Shown: piece by piece, positions 39,599 to 49,100 of the stretch
How the letters are laid out: every line of letters begins with the position of its first letter
Numbering within the stretch: the stretch's first letter is position 1
Origin: Alphaproteobacteria bacterium
GTDB lineage: Bacteria > Pseudomonadota > Alphaproteobacteria > Rhodobacterales > Rhodobacteraceae
Length of the DNA: 64,000 bases
Assembly (NCBI GenBank): GCA_030425185.1
Contig: JAUIAU010000009.1
Location: forward strand, 1 to 64,000
Reading direction: 5' to 3'
Made by a program: the position numbers and the translations under genes
Notes under the pieces: generated by a model
What the model was told of the DNA's origin: nothing
Database searches by the model: none
The model's input: the letters and a program-made list of their open reading frames with translations, nothing else

Positions 39599-39692
39599 GG
39601 CAGGTGATCTAAGCGAGCCTCCCGCGTGGCGCAACTGCGCTTGCAGCCACCGCTGAGACGGCTAGCGTGACGCCAAACCGGCGAGAGAGACC

Positions 39693-40901
39693 ATGACCCA
39701 GACTTCCGAGACCCCGATCGGCACCGACGACCTGTTCAACCCGACCACACGGCGGCGCGACTCGTTCAACAGCAAGTGGAGCCGCCTCGAGGCGTTCGGC
39801 GGCGTCAGCCCGGACGAGGGCATCGCGATGTGGGTGGCGGATTCGGACTACCGTTGCCCCCCGGTCGTGCTGGAGGCGCTGCACGCGGAAGTCGCCTACG
39901 GGATGCTGGGCTACGGCTACGATGACCCGGCTTACCGGGCCGCGGTGCAATGGTGGCTCGGCACCCGTCACGGCTGGCAGATCGACCCCGACTGGATCGT
40001 GACGACGCAGGGTCTCGGCCTCGCCATCGCGACGATCCTCGACCTGTGGTCCGCACCGGGCGAGGGCGTCTGCTTCTTCACCCCCGTCTACCACGAGTTC
40101 CGGCTGAAGACCGAGCGTGCGGGCCGTCGCCCGGTCGAACTGCCGATGCGGCTGGAAGACGGGCGCTACGTCCTCGATTTCGAGGCCGCCTCCGCCCGGA
40201 TCACCGAAGACACCCGCATCCTGCTGTGGTGCAACCCTCAGAACCCCTCGGGCCAGGTCTGGACACCGGAGGAACAGCGCCAGGTCGCCGACTTCGCTGA
40301 GCGGCACAACCTGCTTCTCGTCTCGGACGAGGTGCATTGCGACCTCGTGTTCCCCGGCAGCACCCATGTCCCGATGGACATCGCCGCCCCCGAGCACCGG
40401 GCCCGCACCATCACCCTCTTCGCCGCGTCGAAGACCTTCAACCTCGCCGGCCTGCGCGTCGGGCAGGCGATCATCCCCGACCCCGAGCTGCGCCAAGCCT
40501 ACCAGCAGCGGCTGATCGCCCTGAACTACGACGCGGCCACGCTGGGGGTCACGGCAACCCGCGCCGCCTTTTCGCCGGAGGGGGCCGCCTGGGCGGACGC
40601 CCAGCTTCGCCACCTCGACGGCAATGTCCGGCTCTTCAACGGGGGGATGGCCGAGATCCCGGGGGTCTGGTCGATGCCGTTGCAGGCGACCTACCTCGCG
40701 TGGGTGGACTTCTCGCGGCTGGGCATGACCGAGGACGAAATCCTGCGCCGGGTGCGGGACGAGGCGAAGGTGGTTCCGCAGTTTGGCCGGAACTTCTGCG
40801 CGGAGACCGCGCTGTGGCATCGCTTCAACCTTGCTATGCCGCGCGCGCAGGTGGCCGAGGCGGTGTCCCGCCTGCAAGCCGCCTTCGCAGACCTTCAGTA
40901 A
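39693..40901 (+). CDS. PatB/MalY-type PLP aminotransferase (putative C-S lyase)
   Basis: A 402-residue fold-type I PLP enzyme of the MalY/PatB group, which cleaves cystathionine or related C-S bonds. The start FNPTTRRRDSFNSKWSRLE, the MWVADSDYRCPPVVLEAL motif, the PLP region NPQNPSGQVWTPEE, SDEVHCDLVFPG and the Schiff-base lysine in FAASKTFNLAGLRVG are present. Roles could include methionine/cysteine metabolism or breakdown of methylated sulfur compounds. It is divergent from the def operon, with 94 bases between starts, and ends 6 bases from the convergent small gene. Confidence 0.9.
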   Translation: MTQTSETPIGTDDLFNPTTRRRDSFNSKWSRLEAFGGVSPDEGIAMWVADSDYRCPPVVLEALHAEVAYGMLGYGYDDPAYRAAVQWWLGTRHGWQIDPDWIVTTQGLGLAIATILDLWSAPGEGVCFFTPVYHEFRLKTERAGRRPVELPMRLEDGRYVLDFEAASARITEDTRILLWCNPQNPSGQVWTPEEQRQVADFAERHNLLLVSDEVHCDLVFPGSTHVPMDIAAPEHRARTITLFAASKTFNLAGLRVGQAIIPDPELRQAYQQRLIALNYDAATLGVTATRAAFSPEGAAWADAQLRHLDGNVRLFNGGMAEIPGVWSMPLQATYLAWVDFSRLGMTEDEILRRVRDEAKVVPQFGRNFCAETALWHRFNLAMPRAQVAEAVSRLQAAFADLQ

Positions 40902-40907
40902 CGGGGA

Positions 40908-41264
40908 TCAGAGCGCCAGTCGCGGGATCAGCGCGACCGGCGCATCCGCCGGGCGGTAGTGATCGAGCGCGGCCTTCTCGGCCGCGGCGGTCACGCGCTT
41001 GAACTCGTAGACCATCCGGTCGCCGTCTTCCTGGGACGCGACGATCAGCGCCTGGTACAGGTGCCGGGCGCCTTCGTAGATGTCGACAAGCCCGCGCAGC
41101 GCCGGGGCCTGCGACATCGGAACCGAGAAACGGTCCTCGTCAAAGGTCAGGATCGGGATGGCATCGGGGCCTTCCCCGACACGCAGGCGGGACTTCTTGC
41201 GCAGGTCGCGCTCCCGCGCGAGTTCCAGTCCGCGGCGGACGTCCTCTGGCAGAAAGGTCGTCAT
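40908..41264 (-). CDS. Conserved-looking small protein, function unknown
   Basis: A 118-residue soluble protein with no signal or membrane segment. It is rich in charged residues and has a plausible helix-strand layout (VRRGLELARERDLRKKSRLR, then IPILTFDEDRFSVP, then LVDIYEGARHLYQALIVA). I cannot name a family. Its codon use is like its neighbours. A perfect DnaA-type box lies 40 bases upstream of its ATG. It converges with the PatB-type gene. Confidence 0.7.
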   Translation of the reverse strand: MTTFLPEDVRRGLELARERDLRKKSRLRVGEGPDAIPILTFDEDRFSVPMSQAPALRGLVDIYEGARHLYQALIVASQEDGDRMVYEFKRVTAAAEKAALDHYRPADAPVALIPRLAL

Positions 41265-41304
41265 CAGGCACCTCTTGAGCTCACCCTCGCATAGGTGGAT
41301 TTCA

Positions 41305-41313
41305 TGTGGATAA
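41305..41313 (-). promoter_or_regulatory. Perfect DnaA-box consensus (TTATCCACA)
   Basis: On the minus strand the sequence reads TTATCCACA, identical to the high-affinity DnaA box. It lies in the 214-base gap between the 118-residue protein and the glutathione-transferase gene, 40 bases before the former's start. The gap also has the palindrome TCTGT-G-ACAGA at 41355-41365. A single box could regulate transcription; it is not an origin by itself. Confidence 0.4.
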
Positions 41314-41478
41314 TGTAAATGTAGCCGCCTGAAAATTGTCTGAATTCAACCTTGTCTGTGACAGATTCACCCGCCGCGGCGCAGCGGACAGTGCGCAGGT
41401 GCAGCGCCGCTGTGCGCTCGGTCCGGTTTTCGCCCCGGACCATCCGGCCTAGGTCGGACGGGCAAGAAGGAGGCGACC

Positions 41479-42465
41479 ATGGGACAACTGATCGACGGCG
41501 TCTGGAGCGACGCAGGCTACGACACCAAGGCGACCGGTGGCCGCTTCGTCCGCTCGACCGCGGGGTTCCGCAACTGGATCACCCCGGACGGGCAGCCGGG
41601 CCCCAGCGGGTCGGGCGGCTTCGCGGCGGAAAGCGGCCGCTACCATCTCTACGTCAGCTACGCCTGCCCCTGGGCGCATCGCACGCTGATCTTCCGGGCG
41701 CTGAAGGACCTGACCGACCACATCTCGGTCTCGGTGGTTCACCCCGACATGCTGGCCGACGGCTGGACCTTCGACACCGGCTTCGAGGGCGCGACCGGCG
41801 ATACCCTGCACGGCCTGCCCTTCCTGCGCGACATCTACCTGAAGGCGGATCCCGGCATCTCGGGCCGGGTCACGGTGCCGATCCTGTGGGACAAGAAGAC
41901 GGGAACGATCGTCTCGAACGAAAGCTCCGAGATTATCCGCATGTTCAATTCGGCCTTCGACGGGCTGACCGGGAACACGCTGGATTTCTGGCCGGAGGAG
42001 TTGCGCACGGAGATCGAGGAGGTAAACGCCCGGATCTACGACACGCTCAACAACGGTGTCTACAAGTCGGGCTTCGCCACCTCGCAGGCCGCGTATGACG
42101 AGGCGGTCCGCGCGCTCTTCGACACGCTCGACTGGCTGGAGGACCGGCTGTCGACCCGGCGCTACCTGATGGGCGACCGGGTGACCGAGGCCGACTGGCG
42201 CCTGCTGCCGACCCTGCTGCGCTTCGACCCGGTCTACCACCTGCACTTCAAGTGCAACCGGCGCCGGATCATCGACTACCCGAACCTCTGGGGCTACACG
42301 CGCGAGCTCTACCAGTGGCCGGGCGTGGCGGAGACCACGCACTTCGGCCATATCGTGCGGCACTACCATTACAGCCACGAAACCATCAATCCGTACCGGA
42401 TCATCCCGATCAACCCGGTCCTCGACTTCGATGCCCCGCACGACCGGGCGCGGATGACCGCCTAG
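41479..42465 (+). CDS. Glutathionyl-hydroquinone reductase (Xi-class glutathione transferase)
   Basis: A 328-residue Xi-class GST of the YqjG/EcM4 group. The catalytic Cys is in SYACPWAHRTLIF (about residue 57), and the SNESSEIIRMFNSAF segment and terminal TINPYRIIPINP match the family. These enzymes reduce glutathionyl-hydroquinones formed during quinone detoxification. GAAGGAGGCG precedes the ATG. It overlaps the convergent receiver gene by 4 bases at the 3' end. Confidence 0.93.
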   Translation: MGQLIDGVWSDAGYDTKATGGRFVRSTAGFRNWITPDGQPGPSGSGGFAAESGRYHLYVSYACPWAHRTLIFRALKDLTDHISVSVVHPDMLADGWTFDTGFEGATGDTLHGLPFLRDIYLKADPGISGRVTVPILWDKKTGTIVSNESSEIIRMFNSAFDGLTGNTLDFWPEELRTEIEEVNARIYDTLNNGVYKSGFATSQAAYDEAVRALFDTLDWLEDRLSTRRYLMGDRVTEADWRLLPTLLRFDPVYHLHFKCNRRRIIDYPNLWGYTRELYQWPGVAETTHFGHIVRHYHYSHETINPYRIIPINPVLDFDAPHDRARMTA

Positions 42466-42827
42466 GTCCCCGCCGCGTAGTGATCGACCAGCGCGACAAG
42501 GTCGTCCGGCGGGGTGTCGGCGGGCAGCATCGCGCAGGCATTGGCCGCGTGCTGGAAGATCGACCCGTCCGAGAAGAACGTCGTCGAGGTGACGAAGATC
42601 ACTTTGGCGGCGGGGCGGCGATACCCCGCGTAGTCTGCCACGGTCAGCGCACCGCCCTCCGGCAGGGCGAGGTCGACAACCAGCAGATCGACCGGCTCGA
42701 GGTTCAGCACCCGCATTGCGCCCTCGGCATCGGACACCAGATCGGCCCGGGCGCCGGACCGCTCGATATGCCGTTTCCACAATTCCCCGAGGGGCACCTG
42801 CCCCTCCACGATCAGGATATGCGCCAT
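42462..42827 (-). CDS. Stand-alone degenerate receiver domain
   Basis: A 121-residue receiver-like protein with no output domain. Asp52 (LLVVDLALP), the usual phosphorylation site, and Thr80 (VIFVTST) are kept, but the acidic pocket is Glu8-Gly9 instead of Asp-Asp and the conserved Lys is Leu101 (AMLPAD). Such receivers often cannot be phosphorylated normally and act as protein-protein modules. The ATG at 42827 fits the fold start; a GTG five codons earlier is possible. Position next to the GST gene says little about its role. Confidence 0.82.
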   Translation of the reverse strand: MAHILIVEGQVPLGELWKRHIERSGARADLVSDAEGAMRVLNLEPVDLLVVDLALPEGGALTVADYAGYRRPAAKVIFVTSTTFFSDGSIFQHAANACAMLPADTPPDDLVALVDHYAAGT

Positions 42828-42964
42828 CGCGCGGTCACTCACTCACCCAGGGCACCCCTGCCCGGGCGACATCGTGACTCGCCGGGCTTTAGGAAGTGTT
42901 AACAGATTGTCGGGAAACGCACGCCGCTTTAGATCGGCGGGGACCGGAACGGCAGGCAGGCGCG

Positions 42965-43927
42965 ATGGAACGGCAGGAACGGGACCACGGAGGCGGGCTG
43001 GACGCGGCGGCGGCGCGCTGGGGCGGTTCGGCGTCCGAATGGCTCGACCTGTCGACCGGGATCAACCCGGTGCCCTACCCGCTGCCCGAGTTGCCCGAAC
43101 GGCTGTGGACCCGCCTGCCCGATACGGGCGACGGCAATCGCCTGAACGAGGCGGCGCGCCGCTTCTGGCGCATTCCGCCGACACTGGACGTGATGGCCGC
43201 CAACGGGGCCTCGGCGCTGATCGCCGCGCTGCCCGCGGTCGGCGGCCCCGCCGGACGGGTCCTCATTCCCGGACCGACCTACAACGAACACGGCGCAGCC
43301 TTTGCCGCACAGGGCTGGACGGTGGTCGGGGACGGGGCCGCCGACGCCCGGGTGATCGTCCATCCGAACAACCCGGACGGGCGGTTCTTCGCGGGTGAAG
43401 ACCTGTCCCCTTACCGCCTGACCGTCATCGACGAGAGCTTCTGCGATCCGACCCCGCTGGCCAGCCTGCAGGCCCTCGCCCACCGGCCCGGCACGGTGGT
43501 CCTGAAGGGGCTGGGCAAGTTCTGGGGGCTGGCCGGGGTCCGGCTGGGCTTCGCGATCGGTCGGCCCGAGACACTGGCCCCGCTGCGCGATCGACTGGGA
43601 CCGTGGGCCGTATCGGGACCCGGACTCGTCATCGGGGCCGCAGCCCTGTGCGATCCCGGCTGGGCAGACGCGACGCGGGCGCGACTGACCGCCGATGCCG
43701 GGCGGCTCGACGCGTTGATGACGGCGGCCGGGGCCCGCACCGAGGGCGGCACACCGCTCTTCCGCCTCTACAGCGTGGAGGATGCCGCCCGCTGGCAGGC
43801 CCGGTTGGCCGAGGCGCGGATCTGGACGCGGATCTTCCCCTACAGCGCGACCTGGATACGGCTGGGCCTTCCGGGAACCGACGAGGACTGGGCCCGGTTG
43901 GCCGCGGCCCTGGGGGTCACGGAATGA
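42965..43927 (+). CDS. cobC: Threonine-phosphate decarboxylase for cobalamin side chain
   Basis: A 320-residue PLP enzyme of the CobC/CobD group, making aminopropanol phosphate from threonine phosphate for the nucleotide loop of B12. The [18 protein letters not shown] start, [20 protein letters not shown] and the PLP lysine in [20 protein letters not shown] are typical. The start is fixed by the LDLSTGINP spacing. It is directly coupled to cbiB downstream (ATGA). Confidence 0.92.
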   Translation: MERQERDHGGGLDAAAARWGGSASEWLDLSTGINPVPYPLPELPERLWTRLPDTGDGNRLNEAARRFWRIPPTLDVMAANGASALIAALPAVGGPAGRVLIPGPTYNEHGAAFAAQGWTVVGDGAADARVIVHPNNPDGRFFAGEDLSPYRLTVIDESFCDPTPLASLQALAHRPGTVVLKGLGKFWGLAGVRLGFAIGRPETLAPLRDRLGPWAVSGPGLVIGAAALCDPGWADATRARLTADAGRLDALMTAAGARTEGGTPLFRLYSVEDAARWQARLAEARIWTRIFPYSATWIRLGLPGTDEDWARLAAALGVTE

Positions 43928-44823
43928 CCCTCGCGCTTGCGATGCTCCTCGACGCGGTTCTCGGCGAACCGCGCTGGCTGTGGGACCGCTGGCCGCACCC
44001 GGCCGTCCTGATGGGGCGGGTGATCGGGGCCTGCGACCGCCACCTGAACAAAGGGGCCGCAAGGCGGCTGAAAGGCGCGCTCGTCGTGGCGGGGCTGGTG
44101 GCTGTGGCGGGGACCCTCGGTCTGGTCGTGGCGGCCCTGCCCGGTGTCGGGCCGGTCGCGGAAGTACTGATCGCCGCCATCCTGCTGGCGCAACGCTCGC
44201 TCGTCGATCATGTGCGCGCCGTGGCGGATGGCCTGCGCTACGGCGCAGGCGAGGGACGCCGCGCTGTGGCCCGGATCGTCGGGCGCGACACCGCCGCGAT
44301 GCAGGCGCCCGAAGTCGCCCGAGCGGCCATCGAGAGCGCCGCCGAGAACCTGTCGGACGGGGTGGTGGCACCGGCCTTCTGGTTCCTGCTGCTCGGGCTG
44401 CCGGGCCTGCTGGTCTACAAACTGGTGAACACCGCCGACAGCATGATCGGTCACCGCACCCCCCGGCACGAGTCCTTCGGCTGGGCCGCGGCCCGGCTGG
44501 ACGATCTCCTGAACTGGGTGCCCGCACGGCTGACGGCCGCGCTGATCGCGCTGACCTATCTCGCGCCAGAGGCGTGGCGCGCGGCGCTGCAGGACGGGCC
44601 GAAGCACCGCTCGCCCAATGCGGGCTGGCCGGAAGCGGCGATGGCCGTGGTGCTGGACGTCGCGCTGTCGGGTCCGCGCAGTTACCACGGGGAGCGGCGG
44701 GACTTTCCCTTCGTTCACCCCGAGGGGCGCCGCGACCCGGGCCCGGCCGAGATCGAGGCGGCCTGCGGCGCGCTCTGGCGGGTCTGGGGGGCGCTTCTCG
44801 TACTGGCGGTTTTCCTGTCCTGA
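43924..44823 (+). CDS. cbiB: Adenosylcobinamide-phosphate synthase
   Basis: A 299-residue inner-membrane enzyme (called CobD in Pseudomonas/Rhodobacter naming) that joins aminopropanol phosphate to adenosylcobyric acid. The [17 protein letters not shown] motif, [50 protein letters not shown] and [11 protein letters not shown] are family signatures. It overlaps cobC by 4 bases. I see no cobalamin riboswitch upstream of the pair. Confidence 0.95.
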   Translation: MTLALAMLLDAVLGEPRWLWDRWPHPAVLMGRVIGACDRHLNKGAARRLKGALVVAGLVAVAGTLGLVVAALPGVGPVAEVLIAAILLAQRSLVDHVRAVADGLRYGAGEGRRAVARIVGRDTAAMQAPEVARAAIESAAENLSDGVVAPAFWFLLLGLPGLLVYKLVNTADSMIGHRTPRHESFGWAAARLDDLLNWVPARLTAALIALTYLAPEAWRAALQDGPKHRSPNAGWPEAAMAVVLDVALSGPRSYHGERRDFPFVHPEGRRDPGPAEIEAACGALWRVWGALLVLAVFLS

Positions 44824-44894
44824 CGCAGGCGTGAGGTTGCCTGACCGCGCGGCCCTGCTAGGCTCGGCCCAACGTTCTGTTTGCGGAGTTTTCC

Positions 44895-46064
44895 ATGCGC
44901 CTGTTGAGCCTCGTCACCGCCCTGTCCCTGTCGCTCGCCGGACCGGCCGCCGCCCAGTGCGGCGGCAGTTTCTCGTCCTTCGTCAACGGATTGAAGGAAG
45001 AGGCCGTCGCGCGCGGGTTTGACCGTGGCACGGTCGACGCCTTCTTCCGCAGCGCGCAGCAGGACCCCCGCACGTTGCAGCGGGATCGGGCACAGGGCGT
45101 GTTCAAGATGGGCTTCACCGACTTCGCGCGGCGGATCATCAGCCAGTACCGGATCGACCAGGGCCGGGTGAATTCCGAGCGCTACGATGCCGTGTTCCGT
45201 GCGGCCGAGCAGCGCTTCGGGGTGCCGCGCGGCGTGCTGCTGGCCTTCTGGGCCTTCGAGACCGACTACGGCGCGTTCCAGGGCGACTTCAACACGCTGA
45301 ACTCGCTGGTGACGCTCAGCCACGACTGCCGCAGGCCCGAGCTGTTCCGGCCGCAAGTCTTTGCGGCGCTTGAACTTTACACCCACGGCGACTTCGATCC
45401 GGTGAACACGACCGGGGCCTGGGCGGGCGAGATCGGCATGGTCCAGATGCTGCCCGAAGACATCCTGACCAAGGGGATCGACGGCGACGGGGACGGGCAT
45501 GTGCTGCTTAAGACGAGCGCGCCGGATGCGCTGATGTCTGGCGCGAACATGCTGGCCGGTCTCGGCTGGCGGCCGGGCGAGCCGTGGCTGCAGGAGGTCA
45601 CCGTGCCCGCCGACATGGATTGGTCGCTGGCGGGGCTTCAGACCACCAAGTCGGGACGCGAGTGGGAGGCGATGGGCGTCCGCTCGCGCTGGGGCGACAT
45701 CCGGGGCGACCTGCCCGCGTCGCTGATCCTGCCGCAGGGGCGCAAGGGGCCGGCCTTCCTCGGCTACCCGAACTTCAACGTGTATTTCGAGTGGAATCAA
45801 AGCTTTGTCTACGTGACCACCGCAGCTTATTTCGCCAATCGCCTGATGGGGGGACCGGTCTTCGATGCCGGGAACCCGGACCCGGCGCTGGAGGATGGCG
45901 AGATGCGGCTGTTGCAGCAGAAGCTGGCGGCCCGGGGCCATGACGTGGGCGAGATCGACGGAATCCTCGGCGCGGGCACCCGCGCGGCGGTGCGGGCCGA
46001 GCAGATGCGGCTGGGCCTGCCGGCCGATGCCTGGCCGACGCGCGAGCTTCTGAACAGACTCTGA
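44895..46064 (+). CDS. Lytic murein transglycosylase, MltB-like, with peptidoglycan-binding domain
   Basis: A 389-residue secreted enzyme with signal peptide (MRLLSLVTALSLSLAGPAAA). The SLT_2 catalytic domain has the acid Glu in LAFWAFETDYGAFQGD and NTLNSLVTLSHD, and the downstream AGEIGMVQMLPEDIL and NVYFEWNQSFVYVTTAAYFA. The C-terminal 60 residues form a PG_binding_1 domain (LQQKLAARGHDVGEIDGILG). No lipobox, so it is soluble periplasmic. It cleaves glycan strands to make anhydromuropeptides. It converges on smc. Confidence 0.93.
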   Translation: MRLLSLVTALSLSLAGPAAAQCGGSFSSFVNGLKEEAVARGFDRGTVDAFFRSAQQDPRTLQRDRAQGVFKMGFTDFARRIISQYRIDQGRVNSERYDAVFRAAEQRFGVPRGVLLAFWAFETDYGAFQGDFNTLNSLVTLSHDCRRPELFRPQVFAALELYTHGDFDPVNTTGAWAGEIGMVQMLPEDILTKGIDGDGDGHVLLKTSAPDALMSGANMLAGLGWRPGEPWLQEVTVPADMDWSLAGLQTTKSGREWEAMGVRSRWGDIRGDLPASLILPQGRKGPAFLGYPNFNVYFEWNQSFVYVTTAAYFANRLMGGPVFDAGNPDPALEDGEMRLLQQKLAARGHDVGEIDGILGAGTRAAVRAEQMRLGLPADAWPTRELLNRL

Positions 46065-46136
46065 ACGCAGCGTACGGGCGAACCCGGGACACGCGTCAGG
46101 CTTCGCCCGAACACCCTGGTTTTGCTGGGATTTCGA

Positions 46137-46190
46137 CGTCGGTAAAACGTCGGTATCGCGTCGGTATTCCGTCGGTGCGGGATCGGTGCC
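46137..46190. repeat. Five copies of an 11-bp tandem repeat between mltB-like gene and smc
   Basis: CGTCGGTA begins at 46137, 46148 and 46159, CGTCGGTG at 46170 and a diverged GATCGGTG at 46181, so the period is exactly 11 bases. The stretch lies in the 135-base gap between two convergent genes. The period is close to one helical turn of DNA, so every repeat faces the same side of the helix. No known element matches. Confidence 0.8.
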
Positions 46191-46199
46191 GGGGCCGGG

Positions 46200-49100
46200 T
46201 CAGGCGACCAGCGCCTCGGCCTTCTTCAGATCGACGCTGACCAGCTGGCTGACGCCCTGTTCGCCCATCGTCACGCCGAAGAGCCGGTCCATGCGGCTCA
46301 TGGTGACGGCGTGGTGGGTGATGATCAGGAACCGCGTTTCCGTGCGGCGGGTCATCTCGTCAAGCAGGTCGCAGAACCGGGTCACGTTGGCGTCGTCGAG
46401 CGGCGCATCGACCTCGTCCAGCACGCAGATCGGCGCGGGGTTGGCGAGGAAGACGGCGAAGATCAGCGCCAGCGCGGTCAGTGTCTGCTCGCCGCCCGAC
46501 AGAAGCGACAGCACCGACAGCTTCTTGCCGGGCGGCTGGCACATGATTTCGAGCCCGGCTTCCAGCGGGTCGTCCGATTCGACCAGAACCAGCTTCGCCT
46601 CGCCTCCGCCGAAGAGATGGGTGAAGAGGGTCGCGAAGTTGCGGTTCACCTCCTCGAAGGCAGTCAGCAGGCGCTCGCGGCCTTCGCGGTTCAGCCCGGC
46701 GATCCCGGCGCGCAGCTTCTTGATCGCCTCTTCGAGGTCGCCCTTCTCCTTGGCCAGCTGGTCATACTCGGTCTCGACGGCCTTGCGGTCTTCCTCGGCC
46801 CGCAGGTTGACGGCCCCGAGGGCATCTCGCTGACGGCGCAGGCGCGCGAGTTCGATGTCGATCTCGTCGGCGGGCGGCAGGCGGTCGGGATCGGCCCCCA
46901 GCGTTTCGAGCAGCTGCTCCGGCGTGACTTCCAGCGCTTCCTCGATCCTCTCGGCGGCGAGGGTGACAGCCTCGGCAGCGGCCTCGGCCCGGGCCTCGGC
47001 GCGGGCGCGGGCCTCGCGGGCCTCGGACGCGGCCTGGTCGGCGGCGCGCTCGGAGGCGGACGCCTCGCGCAGCGCGGCTTCCCCGGCAGCCAGCAGATCG
47101 CCCGCCTCGGCCTTGCGGGCCTCGGCGCGGTCGATCTCGTAGCCCAGGGCGGCTCGTTTGGCGGCAATCTCTTCCGGCGCGGCCTGCGCGTCCTTCAGTT
47201 CGGCCTCGGCGGCGCTCCGACGCTCGGCCAGGTCCGCGCCGCGGGCGGCGGCGCTGTCGAGGCGGTGCCGCCAGCCGCTGATCTCGGTCATGATCTGCTG
47301 GCTGCGCTTGAGGCGCGCTTCGCCTTCGCGGCGGACCTCGTCATGCGCCGACCGGCGGGCCATCATCGTCATCCGGGCGGCTTCGACGGTGACCTTGACC
47401 TCTTCGAGCGTGGCGCGGGCATCGGCGAGATTCTCGAGACCGGCCAGGGTGCGCTCGGCCTCGGCCAGCGCGGCGCGGGCGGACGAGGCATCCTCGGCAT
47501 GCCGGATCGCGGAATGCGACAGGGTTTCGACCTTGCCCTCGGCGAGGTTCAGTTCGGCCTCGGCCCGGGATTGCGCCCGGCTGGCGTCGGACTGAGCGGC
47601 ATCGGCGGCCCGGCGGGCGGCACGGGCCGCCTTGTCGCGTTCGGTCGCCTCGGCCAGGTCCGCGAGAAGGTCTTCATGCGCCGCGCGGGCGACCTCGGCA
47701 CGGGCTTCCAGGTCATCGAGCTGGCGGCGCAGCGCGGCGAGCCGGTTGACCTGCTGGAGCCGCAGCGCGGTGGCCGACGATGCCTCGTCCGCGCGGGTCG
47801 AAAAGCCGTCCCAGCGCCACAGATCGCCCGCCTGCGTCACGAGGCGCTGACCGGGCTGCAAGGCGGGTTGCAGGCGGGCCCCGGTGGCGGCGTCGGGCAC
47901 CAGACCGATGCGGGACAGGCGACGGGCAAGCACTTCGGGCGCACGGACATGAGGGGCGAGCGGGGCGGCGCCGTCGGGCAGCGGGGCGGTGTCGGGATAA
48001 GCGGGCAGATCGGCCCAGCCCGAGCCACCGGCGCCTTCGGTGCGACCGTATTTCAGATCGTCGCCGAGGGCGGCACCCAGCGCGGCCTCGAAGCCGTCGT
48101 CCACGCTGAGCGTGTCGAGCAACTGCGCCCCGCCGCCGGTTTCCCGGTCCACGATGCGCGCGAGGCCCGAGACCTCGGCCCGCAGGGCGCCCACCTCGCC
48201 CTCGGCCTCGGACCGGGCGGCACGGGCGTCGCTTTCGCGCGACTGCAGGGCGGCGCGCTCGGCCTCGGCCTCGGCCAGCGCGGTTTCGGCAGCAGCAGCG
48301 CGGGCCTCGGCGGCCTCGGCCTCGGCGGCGGCGCGGGCGGTTTCGGCGCGCAGGGTCTCGGCGCGGGCGCGGGCCTCGGCGGCGGCGGTCTCGGCACGGG
48401 TGCGCTCGTCCTCGGCGCGTTCGGCGGCGCGGCGGCTCTCGGCGACGAGACGCTCGGCGGACTGGTGCCGGGCTGACAGGCGCGCGACGTCCTCGGTCAT
48501 CTCGGAGAGCGCGGTCTCGCGTTCCGACAACACGTCGCCTGCGGCGCGGGCGGCTTCGGCGGCGGCGGCGAGGCGGCGATCATGGCCTTCACCGGCCTTT
48601 TCCAGCTCGGTCTGTTCCCACGTCAGGCGGTCGATCGTCTCGCCCGCGTCGCGGTTCAGCGCCGCTTCGCGTTCGGCATCCTTGTCGATCTGGGCGATGC
48701 GGGCCGCCAGCGTGTCGATCCGCTCGCGCGCGCGGCTCTCCTGTTCGGCCAGGGTGTCGCGCTGCACGAGCAGGCGCTGCAGGACCGCGGCGGCAATCGC
48801 CTCTTCCTCGCGCAGGGGCGGCAGGGCGTCCTCGGCGGCCTCGCGGGCGGCGGCGGCGATGCGGGCCGCCCGCTCGGCCTCCGAGGCGGCGCGCAGGCGC
48901 TCCGCCTGGGTGGCGCGCGCCTCGGACGCGGCCTGGTCGGCCTCGCGCCAGCGGCGATAGAGCAGCAGCCCCTCGGCGCGGCGAATCTCGGCCCCGATCT
49001 CGCGGTAGCGGGCGGCCTGCTTGGCCTGCCGGGTCAGTTGCGACAGTTGCTGCGCGAGGCTTTCGAGGACGTCATCGACGCGGAACAGGTTGGTTTCGGT

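Noticed and set aside
42828-42964. Cobalamin riboswitch before cobC
   Set aside because: The 137-base gap is too short, and I could not find the conserved GCCACTG box or its partner stem.
46137-46190. 11-bp repeat as a CRISPR or iteron plasmid origin
   Set aside because: There are no spacers between copies and no Rep gene nearby; it is better described as a simple phased tandem repeat.
46311-48476. 721-codon Gly-rich open frame opposite smc
   Set aside because: Shadow of the smc coiled coil; smc carries Walker A, signature and Walker B motifs.
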